Shown piece after piece: positions 37,877-47,749 of a stretch of 64,000 nt of DNA. The stretch comes from Methanobacteriales archaeon HGW-Methanobacteriales-1 (lineage in GTDB: Archaea; Methanobacteriota; Methanobacteria; Methanobacteriales; Methanobacteriaceae). The stretch's first letter is position 1; every line of letters starts with the position of its first letter. The notes beneath the pieces are model-generated. The model saw only the letters and a program-made list of their open reading frames with translations, did no database searches and was not told the DNA's origin. Made by a program: the position numbers and the translations under genes. The DNA lies in NCBI GenBank assembly GCA_002839705.1, contig PGYO01000002.1, positions 186,001 to 250,000 of the forward strand, given 5' to 3'.

Positions 37877-40771
37877 GTGATAAGTATTAAAAAACAAGGA
37901 ATTAAAAGACAAATAGTATTAATGGCTCTTGCAGTTCTTTTGACGCTGTGTATATGTGGAACAGTGTCTGCTGAAGACTTATCAAGTACAGGAGGTAATG
38001 ACAGTGATGCTCAATCAACTGTATCTGATAATCAAACAGTAATAGACCCTATAATTGGAGTTAAAGTTGGCTATGAATATTCTTCAGATAGTTCTATTAA
38101 TCCAGAGATAACTGTTAAAGATAACAATGGTACCAAGATAGCTTACAATAAAACTTATGATATGGCTTTTCAAGGTTATAAGTTGAGTTTCTTATATCCT
38201 GGTGCAGTTAATGGAACAAAATTCAATGTTACTGTTGCTGCTTCAGGTTATACTACTCAGACCAAGGAAGTTGGAGTTTTCTTTGATCCCAACAATTCTA
38301 GTGATCCTAATTTATATGGAAGTTCTACTTTCAATATGATGGCCACGGCCAATTATAAATTGGGGCGTGAAGTTACCAAAAAGGCAGATCAACTTTTGAA
38401 TTTCTCCAGTGCAGACAGTGTACTATGTATAACTACTGCAGGAGCTCCTTATAGAAATGGAACTACTACTGAAGACTGTTTAGAAGGAATTTTAAATGGA
38501 GCAAACGGATTAATCAGTTATGGACAAGGAAATTTATTAATGCTTAGAGAAACTAAAACCGATCCTGTCGATTTTGGTTTTATAGTCAAAAATGGAAGCA
38601 ATTTAACCTTAGCTTATTTCAAAAATGGTACACTGACACCAAATTATGTAGGGACCTTATCGGAAGACATGACTCTTGCTCAATGGAAAATTGTCAAAGA
38701 GAAATTAGGTTCTGATGCTTATCCTTATGCTAGTTTAGCAAATGCATGGGATATTGGACTCTCTTCTGATATACTCCGAGAAGCAGCATTCCATGGACAC
38801 GTTTGTTTAGGGACTATTAGTGGATATGCTATGATTGAAACTCTTCTTAAGTATTATCCGCCGGGACAACTCACCGCAGATAAGGAGGCAACAAGTTATC
38901 TGGTAGTAGGTACGCCTGGTGAATCAGAAGACGATGCATTTATAATCGGTATGGATAATACTCCTGGAAAACGTGCATATGTTGGATTCAATACTACTGA
39001 TAGTGCAAAAATCACGGGATTTATCCGCTGGAATTCTAAAACCAAAAAAGGAACTTTAGTGATAATGACCTTCGATGAAGATGCAGTGGTTAAAGAATTT
39101 AAAAATGAAACGGGGTTAGATGCTTATTCAAGTATATCTAATGAACTCAAATTCAATAAATGGTTAGTATACCGATTGCAGAACAATCCTGAATCTCTGG
39201 TATCCATTCTTTATGCATTTGATAACCTCACTGAAGAACAGGTTAACTACATAAATGGTGGAACTGGTTCTACCACAGAAGGTGATGCTCATGGTTTGGA
39301 TTTGAATTATATTCTTAACCAAACAAATTTAGTAACTGCAACTGCTAATAATCTGATTTTCACTAAAGGGAATTTAACTTCCCAGGAAATGAAAGATATA
39401 GGATTAAATGCTTCTAATAAAGCTAAAGAGCTTTTCTTGAGTGAAATGGGTATCAACCTTGAAATGGATGATTTTGACTTTTTAGTTTTAACTTCAGCAG
39501 GTTATGCTCGTCTCAATGGTCAGGCAACTGACATGATGTGGGATGGTATATACAGTGTCTTTGGATCTCGAGTTAGCAGAACAACATTACTACCAGTACA
39601 TAGTTCCATGTGGAGCAATTTATGGTTCACATTTATCTTGAGAAAAGATGGGGAAGGAATTGCTGGTTTGGATGGTTCATTTGGAAAATTCTCCTTCACC
39701 ATCGATGAAGATGACAGTTTCCTTTATGCTATCTACATGTACTATGATCCTGTCACAAACCAACTCGTAGTAGCCAATGATTCCAGTGGAAAAACAATAC
39801 ATGATATTGGACCTGCCTGTAATCAAACTTTAGCTTCAAAGTTGTTTGGTAGTTGGAATAGTATAGATACTATTGCAAATGCATGGGCTTATGATCCACC
39901 ATATGATATGTTAATGGCTTATTTATTCCACAACCATGTCTGCCCTGGTGTTTCACCATCATATCTCATAACAGATTACATATTTGAAAACTACCCTCTG
40001 GGAGAAAATGAGAAGTACATTTATGTAACCACTAATGATTACTGTGATGATGATGGTATCATGTATTTATTAGGTGTATCTCCTGGTGCTGGAACATACT
40101 ACAATCAGAGACTCAAGAATAACACAGCAACCACTGGAACTGGTAATAGAGAAGGTTACCTTATAGTATGGGATGATAAGACTCAAACTGGAAAAGTCAT
40201 TATCTTAACCTACAAAGGACCAAAATTCGCGAATGGTTCCAATGCACTTAAAGAGTATATAAATCTGTACCGGAAACAATCCTCAGGAAACGTAGTTTCT
40301 CAGGCCATATTAGGTTGTGAAGCTGAAAGAGTGATTACTAAAGCGGATTTAAGTACAATACTCTCAGGTGCACCTGAGTATGGTAATGCCATTAATTTCA
40401 TTCTAGGACTGCCTGCTAATAGAACTTTGGCAGATATTTTACCCAAGAAAGACGGTTCTAATGGTACTAATACCAATAATGGTAATCATTTGGTAGATAA
40501 TGGCGGATCTTCTAGTAGTGATTCCAGCAACCATGATGGATCTTCCAGTAGCAGTGGTTCTTCTGTGGGTACTAGTGTTCCAGTCAGTGCTGCAATGCAG
40601 ACCACTACTGAATCTGTGAACACAGGCAGTTCTCCTCAAAAGGCCTATGAAATGTCAAAAGCTGGTTCCACTAAAGGTGAATCTAATTCTAACTGGTATG
40701 TATATGTCATAGTTGGTTTCTTATCTTTAGGTGGATTAGTTGGATTTGGATTCATGCGTGCTAAAACTTAA
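37877..40771 (+). CDS. Secreted, membrane-anchored protein with two FmdE domains
   Basis: The roughly 964-residue protein has a signal peptide (KKQGIKRQIVLMALAVLLTL, cleavage near TVSA), a beta-rich N-terminal part, and an internal duplication: each half has a segment like DSVLCITTAGAPYRNGTTTE / DFLVLTSAGYARLNGQATD followed by an FmdE domain with FHGHVCLG (about residue 304) and FHNHVCPG (about residue 684). FmdE domains bind zinc or other metals through His and Cys. A Ser/Gly/His/Asp linker, the motif QKAYEMSK and one membrane helix finish it. GTG 37877 is the conventional start, but it overlaps the GGAGG site; ATT 37886, eight bases beyond, is better placed. It opens the metal cluster. Confidence 0.8.
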   Translation: MISIKKQGIKRQIVLMALAVLLTLCICGTVSAEDLSSTGGNDSDAQSTVSDNQTVIDPIIGVKVGYEYSSDSSINPEITVKDNNGTKIAYNKTYDMAFQGYKLSFLYPGAVNGTKFNVTVAASGYTTQTKEVGVFFDPNNSSDPNLYGSSTFNMMATANYKLGREVTKKADQLLNFSSADSVLCITTAGAPYRNGTTTEDCLEGILNGANGLISYGQGNLLMLRETKTDPVDFGFIVKNGSNLTLAYFKNGTLTPNYVGTLSEDMTLAQWKIVKEKLGSDAYPYASLANAWDIGLSSDILREAAFHGHVCLGTISGYAMIETLLKYYPPGQLTADKEATSYLVVGTPGESEDDAFIIGMDNTPGKRAYVGFNTTDSAKITGFIRWNSKTKKGTLVIMTFDEDAVVKEFKNETGLDAYSSISNELKFNKWLVYRLQNNPESLVSILYAFDNLTEEQVNYINGGTGSTTEGDAHGLDLNYILNQTNLVTATANNLIFTKGNLTSQEMKDIGLNASNKAKELFLSEMGINLEMDDFDFLVLTSAGYARLNGQATDMMWDGIYSVFGSRVSRTTLLPVHSSMWSNLWFTFILRKDGEGIAGLDGSFGKFSFTIDEDDSFLYAIYMYYDPVTNQLVVANDSSGKTIHDIGPACNQTLASKLFGSWNSIDTIANAWAYDPPYDMLMAYLFHNHVCPGVSPSYLITDYIFENYPLGENEKYIYVTTNDYCDDDGIMYLLGVSPGAGTYYNQRLKNNTATTGTGNREGYLIVWDDKTQTGKVIILTYKGPKFANGSNALKEYINLYRKQSSGNVVSQAILGCEAERVITKADLSTILSGAPEYGNAINFILGLPANRTLADILPKKDGSNGTNTNNGNHLVDNGGSSSSDSSNHDGSSSSSGSSVGTSVPVSAAMQTTTESVNTGSSPQKAYEMSKAGSTKGESNSNWYVYVIVGFLSLGGLVGFGFMRAKT

Positions 40772-40856
40772 TTTTCCCATTTTTTTCTTTTTTTATTAAA
40801 AGTGATAAAATTGAATTTATGACTCTTTTAGTATATTATTGAAAGGAGGTGTTTAT

Positions 40857-41345
40857 ATGATGAAAATAAAGATTAATTTTACTGTTTTAACTTGTTTTAT
40901 AATAATCTCAGTGATTTTTAGTGGCATTGCAATGGCACACCCAGGTCATGGGGACTATCCTGAAGAGGTCACAGATGATACTTCAGACCAAACAAATCAA
41001 AATACGGGTAGCACTACTACGACTAGGGATAATACTAAGAAAACTACTAAAACAACCACTACTAAAACTACTAAAACCAGCTCTGGAACTTCCACGGGTA
41101 TTGATAGTTCTTCTAATGATCAATCTACTCAAAGTGGAACTTCTGATTATCAAAATACAACAAATAATAATGATTCTGGATCTCAACCGCTAGAAGAAGT
41201 AACTAGTGCTAATCGAACTAATTCTACTTCTACAAATTCAAATAGTATACCTTGGAGTATTGCTACTTTGATAGGAGTATTTGCGGTGGGATTTGGAGGT
41301 ATTGCTTTAATATTTAAAATTGGACATTTTGGGCGCTTTTCTTAA
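40857..41345 (+). CDS. Small secreted His-containing protein, membrane anchored
   Basis: The 162-residue protein has a signal peptide (MMKIKINFTVLTCFIIISVI) with cleavage before HPGHGDYPEE; the mature N-terminus AHPGHGDYPEEVTDD offers two His and several acidic residues, as seen at metal-binding N-termini. A Thr/Lys/Ser/Asn-rich, probably glycosylated linker follows, and a C-terminal membrane helix (SIATLIGVFAVGFGGIALIF) ends in a basic tail. GGAGG lies seven bases before the ATG. It sits between the FmdE-domain gene and the CbiM-like gene. A decayed copy lies at 47454-47650. Confidence 0.65.
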   Translation: MMKIKINFTVLTCFIIISVIFSGIAMAHPGHGDYPEEVTDDTSDQTNQNTGSTTTTRDNTKKTTKTTTTKTTKTSSGTSTGIDSSSNDQSTQSGTSDYQNTTNNNDSGSQPLEEVTSANRTNSTSTNSNSIPWSIATLIGVFAVGFGGIALIFKIGHFGRFS

Positions 41346-41408
41346 ATAAAAAATTATTGAGCAATTCATTTCAGAAACTACTAAAATTTTAAAAAGGAGG
41401 ATTAGATT

Positions 41409-42032
41409 TTGCATTTACCTGATGGACTTATACCTCTGTGGCAAGCAGTGATTTACTGGATTTTAGCCATTATACCTTTAGCATTTTATGCTTTTAAAAT
41501 ATCAAAAAGTGAAAAAAAAGATAAACTGATAATTAATACTGGAATATTTACCGCTGTGACTGTTGTAGTATCTTCTTTATCAATACCCTCTCCCTTTGGT
41601 ATCCCTATGCACTTTTTCCTGATACCTCTAGTAGTTATTTTACTGGGCCCATTAACTGGTATTGCTGTAGCTTTTTCATGCTTGCTTTTGCAGTTCCTAT
41701 TTTTAGGAATGGGTGGATTAACCACTCTGGGAGCTAATGTACTGGCCATGGGTGTGGTAATGAGTATTTCAACTTATTTATTCTACAAATTAACCTATGA
41801 TCTTGATGAAAGATTAAGCATTTTCGCGGGTACAATAATGGGTATAATAATGGCTACTGTTACTAATGCTATTATTCTAATATTGGCAGGAGTTGCTACT
41901 TTAGAAATGTTAATGGCCACTTTAATACCTTTTTATTTATTTATCGCAGTTATTGAAGGGTTAGCCAATGTTGCTATCATATCATTTATCTTCAAAATCA
42001 AACCTGAAATGTTAAAATTGGATAAAATTTAA
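41409..42032 (+). CDS. cbiM: CbiM-like Co/Ni energy-coupling permease component
   Basis: The 207-residue membrane protein begins MHLPDG, matching the CbiM/NikM signature in which His2 and the N-terminal amino group bind the metal. About six membrane helices follow, with [28 protein letters not shown] and [18 protein letters not shown] typical of the family. Start is TTG, eight bases after AAGGAGG; TTG is required so that His is residue 2. No cbiQ or cbiO (coupling subunit and ATPase) is found in the window, so it either acts with distant partners or alone. The CbiN-topology gene follows after 14 bases. Confidence 0.88.
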   Translation: MHLPDGLIPLWQAVIYWILAIIPLAFYAFKISKSEKKDKLIINTGIFTAVTVVVSSLSIPSPFGIPMHFFLIPLVVILLGPLTGIAVAFSCLLLQFLFLGMGGLTTLGANVLAMGVVMSISTYLFYKLTYDLDERLSIFAGTIMGIIMATVTNAIILILAGVATLEMLMATLIPFYLFIAVIEGLANVAIISFIFKIKPEMLKLDKI

Positions 42033-42046
42033 AAAGAGGATTAAAA

Positions 42047-42517
42047 ATGAAAATAAAAGTAATTTGCTTACTATTTGTTCTTTTAGGAACGATCTCTGCG
42101 GTCAGTGCCCATGGAGTAGATGTTACCAATCAATCAACCATTGTCATTGCCGATAATTCCACGGGATTACTGGCTAAAAAAGTGGTGGATGAAATGGGAG
42201 TCGAGGTTAAGGTTTACAAATTCAAATCGGCTGCTGATGTTACTCACCAGCTGGAACATGCTTTAACCAATCATAATAAAAGAATTCTGGCAGTGGCCTA
42301 TCAAGATACAGTCAATGATTTTTTGGCTAAAAATCCAACCGTTTCCAATAGAATATATGTTAGTTCTGCCGATGATATGGATATAAAAAATGGTTTAACT
42401 CTTTTAAGTTCGGATAATAACACTGGATTTTTAACACCATTCTTAGCTGGCCTTTTGATAGGTCTTATGGCGGGTTTAGGTCTAGGTGCCTTTTGGATGA
42501 AGAAGAAGTTAAGTTGA
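42047..42517 (+). CDS. CbiN-topology accessory membrane protein
   Basis: The 156-residue protein has an N-terminal hydrophobic segment (IKVICLLFVLLGTISAVSA), about 100 extracytoplasmic residues (STIVIADNSTGLLAKKVVDEMGV... a small alpha/beta domain) and a C-terminal Gly-rich helix (FLAGLLIGLMAGLGLGAFW) with a basic end. The two-helix topology and position directly after CbiM resemble CbiN/NikN, but the loop is larger and I see no real sequence match. It may present metal or ligand to the CbiM-like protein. GAGGATT lies before the ATG. Confidence 0.55.
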   Translation: MKIKVICLLFVLLGTISAVSAHGVDVTNQSTIVIADNSTGLLAKKVVDEMGVEVKVYKFKSAADVTHQLEHALTNHNKRILAVAYQDTVNDFLAKNPTVSNRIYVSSADDMDIKNGLTLLSSDNNTGFLTPFLAGLLIGLMAGLGLGAFWMKKKLS

Positions 42518-42730
42518 TTAAATTTTGAATTATTCTTCTATTTTTAATTTTTTTAAGGATTTTATTTTATAATTAATACTTTTACCTTTCTAATGCTGAT
42601 TTTATAGATATTACTTTTTAGGTGTGGGATTTATTTTTAAGGACATAATAGTCATTTAAATTTAGATTTTCTTTAAAAAGTATTATTCTTTTTATTATTT
42701 TATTACTAAATTTAAAATATATTAAAAAAT

Positions 42731-42762
42731 GTAATAATATTTAATTAATAACTATTATTATA
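42731..42762. promoter_or_regulatory. Putative operator upstream of first CobN-like gene
   Basis: GTAATAA (42731-42737) and TTATTAT (42755-42761) form an inverted repeat separated by 17 bases, the same arm and spacing as the site at 37794. It lies about 50-80 bases before the ATG at 42811, at the expected promoter. Confidence 0.5.
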
Positions 42763-42810
42763 TGGTGGTAAGTTCAATTTACTCTGATTAAATGTAAAGG
42801 AGGTGAAAAG

Positions 42811-45800
42811 ATGAAAAAAAACGTAATTTTACTAGTAACGACTTTATTTTTCATCATTGCAATGTGCGGAGCAGTATCCGCAACAGAGAATAACACTGGA
42901 GGTGATCAGAACAATTCTCAAATTGTTATTTCTGGTCAGGTTCTGGATTGTGTTACCAAAGAACCATTTTCAGGAGTAGATGTAACTGCTTCAAACAATG
43001 GAAACAACGTATCAAATACTAAAACAGACAACCAAGGCAAATACGAGCTCAAATTTTTAAGTAATTATACTCAATTCAATATAACTGCCAGCCATGATGG
43101 TCATAAATCATCTACAAAACTGGTAAATGTTGAATCAGATTCAAACAATCAAAATACGAATCTAAGTGGTAAAGCTAATTTTGAGCTGGGAAAACCGAAA
43201 TTATTGGTCATTGTTTACAATGTAAAACCGGGGTTTCTTGATGCTATCAAAGATTGTGATTTTTTAAACATCACTGTATACACATATACAGCCGGAAATC
43301 TCCCCCAATCAGTTAATGCAACTGATTATGATATGGTTTTTGTGGACTATTTGGCCTCAGGATTAAAAAATAATGACTACTGTAACCGTGTAGCAGCTTT
43401 GATGAATCAATCAGCAGCAAATGGAATTCCTACTGTAATGACTATAAATTATGCTATAGGTGTTCATAGTGCGGTAATTATTGCTAATGGGAATTCACAG
43501 TACCAGCCCATGAGAAATTACTGGTCTAACATAAATTACGCCAATGGAAAAGAACTCTTCAAATTCATTGGATTGAACTTTTTCAATTTAACTGTGGGAC
43601 AACCTCAGACACCAATAATCATAACCAGCGAAGCCATATACCATCCTGATGCAAATAGGTTGTTTGTGAGCCTGGATGATTATAAAACATGGTATCAGTT
43701 CAAGGCAGGAAAACCTACGGTAGGTATTGTATTTAGCCAGTCTGAGTATTCAGGTACTGATATGGCCGCAATGGATGCTTTAATCCACGCCTTTGAAAAT
43801 AAGGGTTATAATCTGATACCATATTTCTATCCGCATAGTGGAACCCCAAACATCAATAAGTTTCTACTACAGAATAATCAATCCGCAGTGGATTTAATAA
43901 TCCATTATAAAATGTTTGGTTGGACTTCCAACAGCTCGTACAATGATACTCAATTAGATCTCCAAAAACTAGATGTTCCTATAATAAAAGCATATAAATA
44001 TTTCGGGAACTATTCAAGTTGGCTAAATGGCACACAGGGAATGCAAGCAAGTACATTAGGTAGTACCATTGTTCCTTCGGAACTGGATGGGATGTTTGAT
44101 CCAATCATAATTGCCACGCAGGAAGAAATGCCGCAGTACATGCCATACACAATTACATTGTTCAAACCAATTGATCGCCAGATAAATTGGTTGGTGGATA
44201 GTGCCATAGCTTGGATAAATCTCAGGTACGAATCCAACAGTAATAAAAAAATAGCAATAATTTACTGGCACGGCACTGGTAAAGATCAGGGAGCAACAGC
44301 CGGACACCTGGATGTATACAACAGTATTAGCAGTATATTACAGGCTCTTAAAGACAGTGGCTACGACCTTGGATCCATTAACCTACCGACTAACAATACT
44401 TTAGTGGATTTAATCCGTAATCAAGGTTTGAATGTAGGATTATGGGCTCCAGGGGAGTTAGAAAAACTGGTAAATAATAATCCAGTGATCTTGGTTCCTG
44501 AATCTGAGTACTTGACCTGGTTTAATAAACTCAATGCCGCCAAAAGAAAGGAAGTCATTGATATGTGGGGTGAACCACCCGGTGATATCATGACTTACAC
44601 TAAAAATGGTGTAAAATATCTGGTTCTTCCAGTTATCCAATATGATAATGTAATTTTAGCACCTGAACCTTCACGTGGTTATAATCAGGATATTGATTCC
44701 ATGTATCATGCAGGCAGTGTGCCACCTAATCACCAGTATCTGGCATTTTACTTCTGGTTAAAGAACGACTTTAAGGCAGATGCAATTATTGACATGGGAA
44801 GGCACGGTACTGTGGCATGGTTACCTGGAAAAACTGGGCCTGGTCTTGATATAGATAACTGCTGGGCAGCTATTGTAAGTCAAGACATTCCAGTGATATA
44901 TCCATTTACTGTAGAAGGTAGTGAAGGTATGTTACCAAAAAGACGTCAAGGAGCACTAATGATAAGTCATTTAACTCCGTCATTAACTGTTTCAAGACTC
45001 TACGGTAATTTGACCATACTCAACGACAAAATTTCAGAATACAATTCCCCTAATATTGATGCCGAAACCAAAGCTAAACTAAAGACAAGCATTTTACAAT
45101 TAGTAAAGGACTTAAAAATCAATGAAGATATTGGAGTGAACTTAACCACAATCAACGACACCAACTTTGACCAGTTCCTGGGAAAAGTGCACGCGTATTT
45201 GGACGATATTGAATCAGAATTCATACCCTATGGATTGCATGTATTTGGACAGCCACCTCAGGGAGATGAGCTTACCAATCTAGTTCAATCTTTGCTTGGG
45301 TTTGGTTTCAGAGATTATATGAAAGCCAATAACATATCTGATGCACAGGTTCAGTTAATACTTAAAAAGTTATTAATTGAGGGATTGAATGTAAATCAAG
45401 CTCAAATTTCAGTTCTTGGTTCAACCTCTCTCCAAATGACAACGTATCTAAACCAGGCTATAGTACACGCTGCAAATATCAATAAATGTACCAATGAGAT
45501 GACAGGTCTTCTCCGGGCATTAAATGGTAGATATATCCCTCCAGGTATTTCAGGTGATCCAATTAATAACCCGAATGTACTGCCAACTGGAACTAACTTC
45601 TATTCATTTGATCCTAGGAAAGTTCCAACTGCCGAAGCTACAGCTATTGGTAATAAGCTCGCTCAGGACTTAATTGACGACTACTTGAATAAAACTGGTA
45701 ACTACCCTACCAAGATATCATTTATGCTCTGGGCCATTCATACCCAACAAGATATGGGTGTAATGGAAGCAGCGATATTTTATCTGCTGGGTGTAGAAAG

Positions 45801-47229
45801 AGTACCTGATGCATCAAATCCCAGTATTGTGACTGATGTTAGATTAATCCCTAACTTAGATAGGCCCAGGATTGATGTTGTGGTGAGTACTACTGCTTTA
45901 TACTTGACCATGTTCCGATGCAGATTGGATCTGATTGATAAAGCAGTTAGATTAGCCGCAGCAGCCAATGATACTAAGCCAAACTATGTGAAACAGAATT
46001 CAGAAAATACCTACCAATACTTAAAGTCAAAGGGATACTCTGATGATGTGGCCAGAAAACTATCTATGGCACGAATATTCTCCCAAGAAGAGGGTAATCA
46101 TAAAAACGCCATGCAGGCAGCACTACTTGCAGGGGGTTCCTGGGAAAATGAGAGCCAATTAGCTGATACTTACATCAGCACCTTTGGAAATCTATTCCAG
46201 GGATCAGAGGTTAACTCTATTTTATTTGAAGATTTGTATAAACAAAATTTAAATGGAACAGAAGCTGTGGTATTCCGAAGAACATACAATGCAAATAGCT
46301 TATTTAGTGATAGCGATTACATGGGATACTTTGGAGGATTGGGTCTTACCATAAGAGAAATTTCAGGTAAGGAACCATTGATGTACATCATGAACACAGA
46401 AAATACCAACAATCCTAAACTGGAAACACTGGCAGAATCTCTTTGGAGGGATGTAAGGTCTACTTATATTAATCCAAAATATATTGGGAAGATGATGCAG
46501 TCTGGTGCTCCAGGTGCAGCTCAGTTCTCAGAATTCATAAAAAACATGGCTGCTTGGAGAGTAACTTCACATGATTCTGTGAATTCCAACATGTTCCAGG
46601 AAGCATATGATGTGTACTTCAAAGACAAGTATAATCTCAACATGAAAAAATGGTTTGATAGTGCTAATCCATACTCACATCAAGCTATGGCTGCTGTTTT
46701 ATTGGATTCCATTAGAAAAGGTTACTGGAAGGCTAGTGAGTCTGATATGAAATTTTTAGCTAATACTATGGCTCAAAATGCTATTGATAATGGTATGGCT
46801 TGTTGTGACTGTACTTGTGGTAATTTAGCTATGATGCAATGGGCTTCCCAATATATTAACCCAAATATGCTGGCCAAGTTTAAAAATGCTGTTTATCAGT
46901 CAACTTTGGCTGCAGGGTTTGCTCCGGAACCTGTTAAACCATCTGAAGGCGGTAATCCTTCTGAAGATGGTTCTGATGGTAGTTCTGATACTGGTTCTAG
47001 TGGTGGATCTTCTACTAGCTCGGGTTCCAGTTCTGGTTCTTCTCAGGATAAGTTTGTCAGTGAAGAATCTCAGGCTACGCCTGGTGAACAGTCCGCTCAA
47101 AAGTCATACGAAGTTTCTAAAGCAAGTAATTCCTCTTCTACATCATCAAACATGCCATTTTATGCTATAATTGGTGTTCTTTGTTTGATTGGTCTTGCTG
47201 GATTTGGATACTTCCGTGGAAGAAACTAA
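42811..47229 (+). CDS. Secreted CobN-like chelatase large-subunit protein 1
   Basis: The 1472-residue protein has a signal peptide (KKNVILLVTTLFFIIAMCGA, cleavage near VSA), a carboxypeptidase-regulatory-like beta domain (about residues 35-110, ISGQVLDCVTKEPFSGVDV), then a full CobN/ChlH-type region (about 125-1370). The chelatase motif reads MGRHGTVAWLPGK near residue 664, with Ala where the paralogues have Glu. AKRR-like PKRRQGALMISHLTP follows. A Cys-rich GMACCDCTCGNL sits near residue 1329. A Ser/Gly/Glu linker, QKSYEVSK and one membrane helix close it. Cytoplasmic CobN inserts Co with ATPase partners; an exported form cannot use ATP directly. ATG follows AAAGGAGGTGAAAAG. Confidence 0.8.
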   Translation: MKKNVILLVTTLFFIIAMCGAVSATENNTGGDQNNSQIVISGQVLDCVTKEPFSGVDVTASNNGNNVSNTKTDNQGKYELKFLSNYTQFNITASHDGHKSSTKLVNVESDSNNQNTNLSGKANFELGKPKLLVIVYNVKPGFLDAIKDCDFLNITVYTYTAGNLPQSVNATDYDMVFVDYLASGLKNNDYCNRVAALMNQSAANGIPTVMTINYAIGVHSAVIIANGNSQYQPMRNYWSNINYANGKELFKFIGLNFFNLTVGQPQTPIIITSEAIYHPDANRLFVSLDDYKTWYQFKAGKPTVGIVFSQSEYSGTDMAAMDALIHAFENKGYNLIPYFYPHSGTPNINKFLLQNNQSAVDLIIHYKMFGWTSNSSYNDTQLDLQKLDVPIIKAYKYFGNYSSWLNGTQGMQASTLGSTIVPSELDGMFDPIIIATQEEMPQYMPYTITLFKPIDRQINWLVDSAIAWINLRYESNSNKKIAIIYWHGTGKDQGATAGHLDVYNSISSILQALKDSGYDLGSINLPTNNTLVDLIRNQGLNVGLWAPGELEKLVNNNPVILVPESEYLTWFNKLNAAKRKEVIDMWGEPPGDIMTYTKNGVKYLVLPVIQYDNVILAPEPSRGYNQDIDSMYHAGSVPPNHQYLAFYFWLKNDFKADAIIDMGRHGTVAWLPGKTGPGLDIDNCWAAIVSQDIPVIYPFTVEGSEGMLPKRRQGALMISHLTPSLTVSRLYGNLTILNDKISEYNSPNIDAETKAKLKTSILQLVKDLKINEDIGVNLTTINDTNFDQFLGKVHAYLDDIESEFIPYGLHVFGQPPQGDELTNLVQSLLGFGFRDYMKANNISDAQVQLILKKLLIEGLNVNQAQISVLGSTSLQMTTYLNQAIVHAANINKCTNEMTGLLRALNGRYIPPGISGDPINNPNVLPTGTNFYSFDPRKVPTAEATAIGNKLAQDLIDDYLNKTGNYPTKISFMLWAIHTQQDMGVMEAAIFYLLGVERVPDASNPSIVTDVRLIPNLDRPRIDVVVSTTALYLTMFRCRLDLIDKAVRLAAAANDTKPNYVKQNSENTYQYLKSKGYSDDVARKLSMARIFSQEEGNHKNAMQAALLAGGSWENESQLADTYISTFGNLFQGSEVNSILFEDLYKQNLNGTEAVVFRRTYNANSLFSDSDYMGYFGGLGLTIREISGKEPLMYIMNTENTNNPKLETLAESLWRDVRSTYINPKYIGKMMQSGAPGAAQFSEFIKNMAAWRVTSHDSVNSNMFQEAYDVYFKDKYNLNMKKWFDSANPYSHQAMAAVLLDSIRKGYWKASESDMKFLANTMAQNAIDNGMACCDCTCGNLAMMQWASQYINPNMLAKFKNAVYQSTLAAGFAPEPVKPSEGGNPSEDGSDGSSDTGSSGGSSTSSGSSSGSSQDKFVSEESQATPGEQSAQKSYEVSKASNSSSTSSNMPFYAIIGVLCLIGLAGFGYFRGRN

Positions 47230-47352
47230 AAAAACTATAATCTACCCTTTTTTATTTTTTTTATTTTTTTAAAGTAATTCGATAGAAATTCATATTTAAT
47301 TATCAGCTAATTTTCAGGGATTTATTACAATACCTTTTATTTTCTAAAAAAA

Positions 47353-47383
47353 TTAATAATAAAAATTTAATAGTAAGTATTAT
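47353..47383. promoter_or_regulatory. Putative operator upstream of the decayed gene
   Basis: TTAATAA (47353-47359) and GTATTAT (47377-47383) hold TAATAA-N18-TATTA, the core and spacing of the other cluster sites. It lies about 75-105 bases before the pseudogene at 47454. Confidence 0.4.
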
Positions 47384-47453
47384 ATAATTACTTTTTAATT
47401 ATATATTATTTGAATCAAAATTTTAAAGGTTTATATTATTGTTTAGGAGGTGA

Positions 47454-47650
47454 GACGATAATAAGACTAAAAAACAATTTTATCCTTTTTATTATACGGA
47501 AGAGGTTACTAGTACTGGATCTGATAATTCTACCCCAAAAAGTTCATCCTGGGGTCAAGTTTTCCTGGAACTCGTGCTGCTGTAGTGGTGGCCATTGGTG
47601 CTATTGCAGGTGGACGATATTTATTTAGATATAAAATATTTAATAGATAG
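47454..47650 (+). pseudogene. Frameshifted copy of the small secreted anchored protein
   Basis: A good ribosome site (GGAGG, 47446-47450) is followed by three fragments in three frames: a signal-peptide-like RLKNNFILFII, then EEVTSTGSDNSTPKSSSWG from 47499, then GTRAAVVVAIGAIAGGRYLF ending at the TAG of 47648-47650. Order and sequence parallel the protein at 40857 (linker with EEVTS, then a small-residue membrane helix and a basic end). No single frame encodes it, so it is a decayed paralogue. There is no ATG at the start; ATA lies at the expected distance. Confidence 0.6.
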
Positions 47651-47749
47651 TTATTTTCTTATTTTAAAGTTTTTCAAGTAGTGCCTTTTTTTAAATAATA
47701 AACCTTAATTTTATGAAATATTGATTTTTTTATATTAAAAATAGTAATC

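Noticed and set aside
46886-47170. Leu/Val-rich plus-strand frame and its minus-strand counterpart in the end of CobN-like gene 1
   Set aside because: Both are frames of the Ser/Gly-coding linker; the main frame has signal, domains and anchor.
47410-47628. 72-residue open frame as a real protein
   Set aside because: It mixes a signal-peptide-like start with Cys/Trp-rich nonsense; the expected linker and membrane helix lie in the two other frames, so it is a pseudogene.
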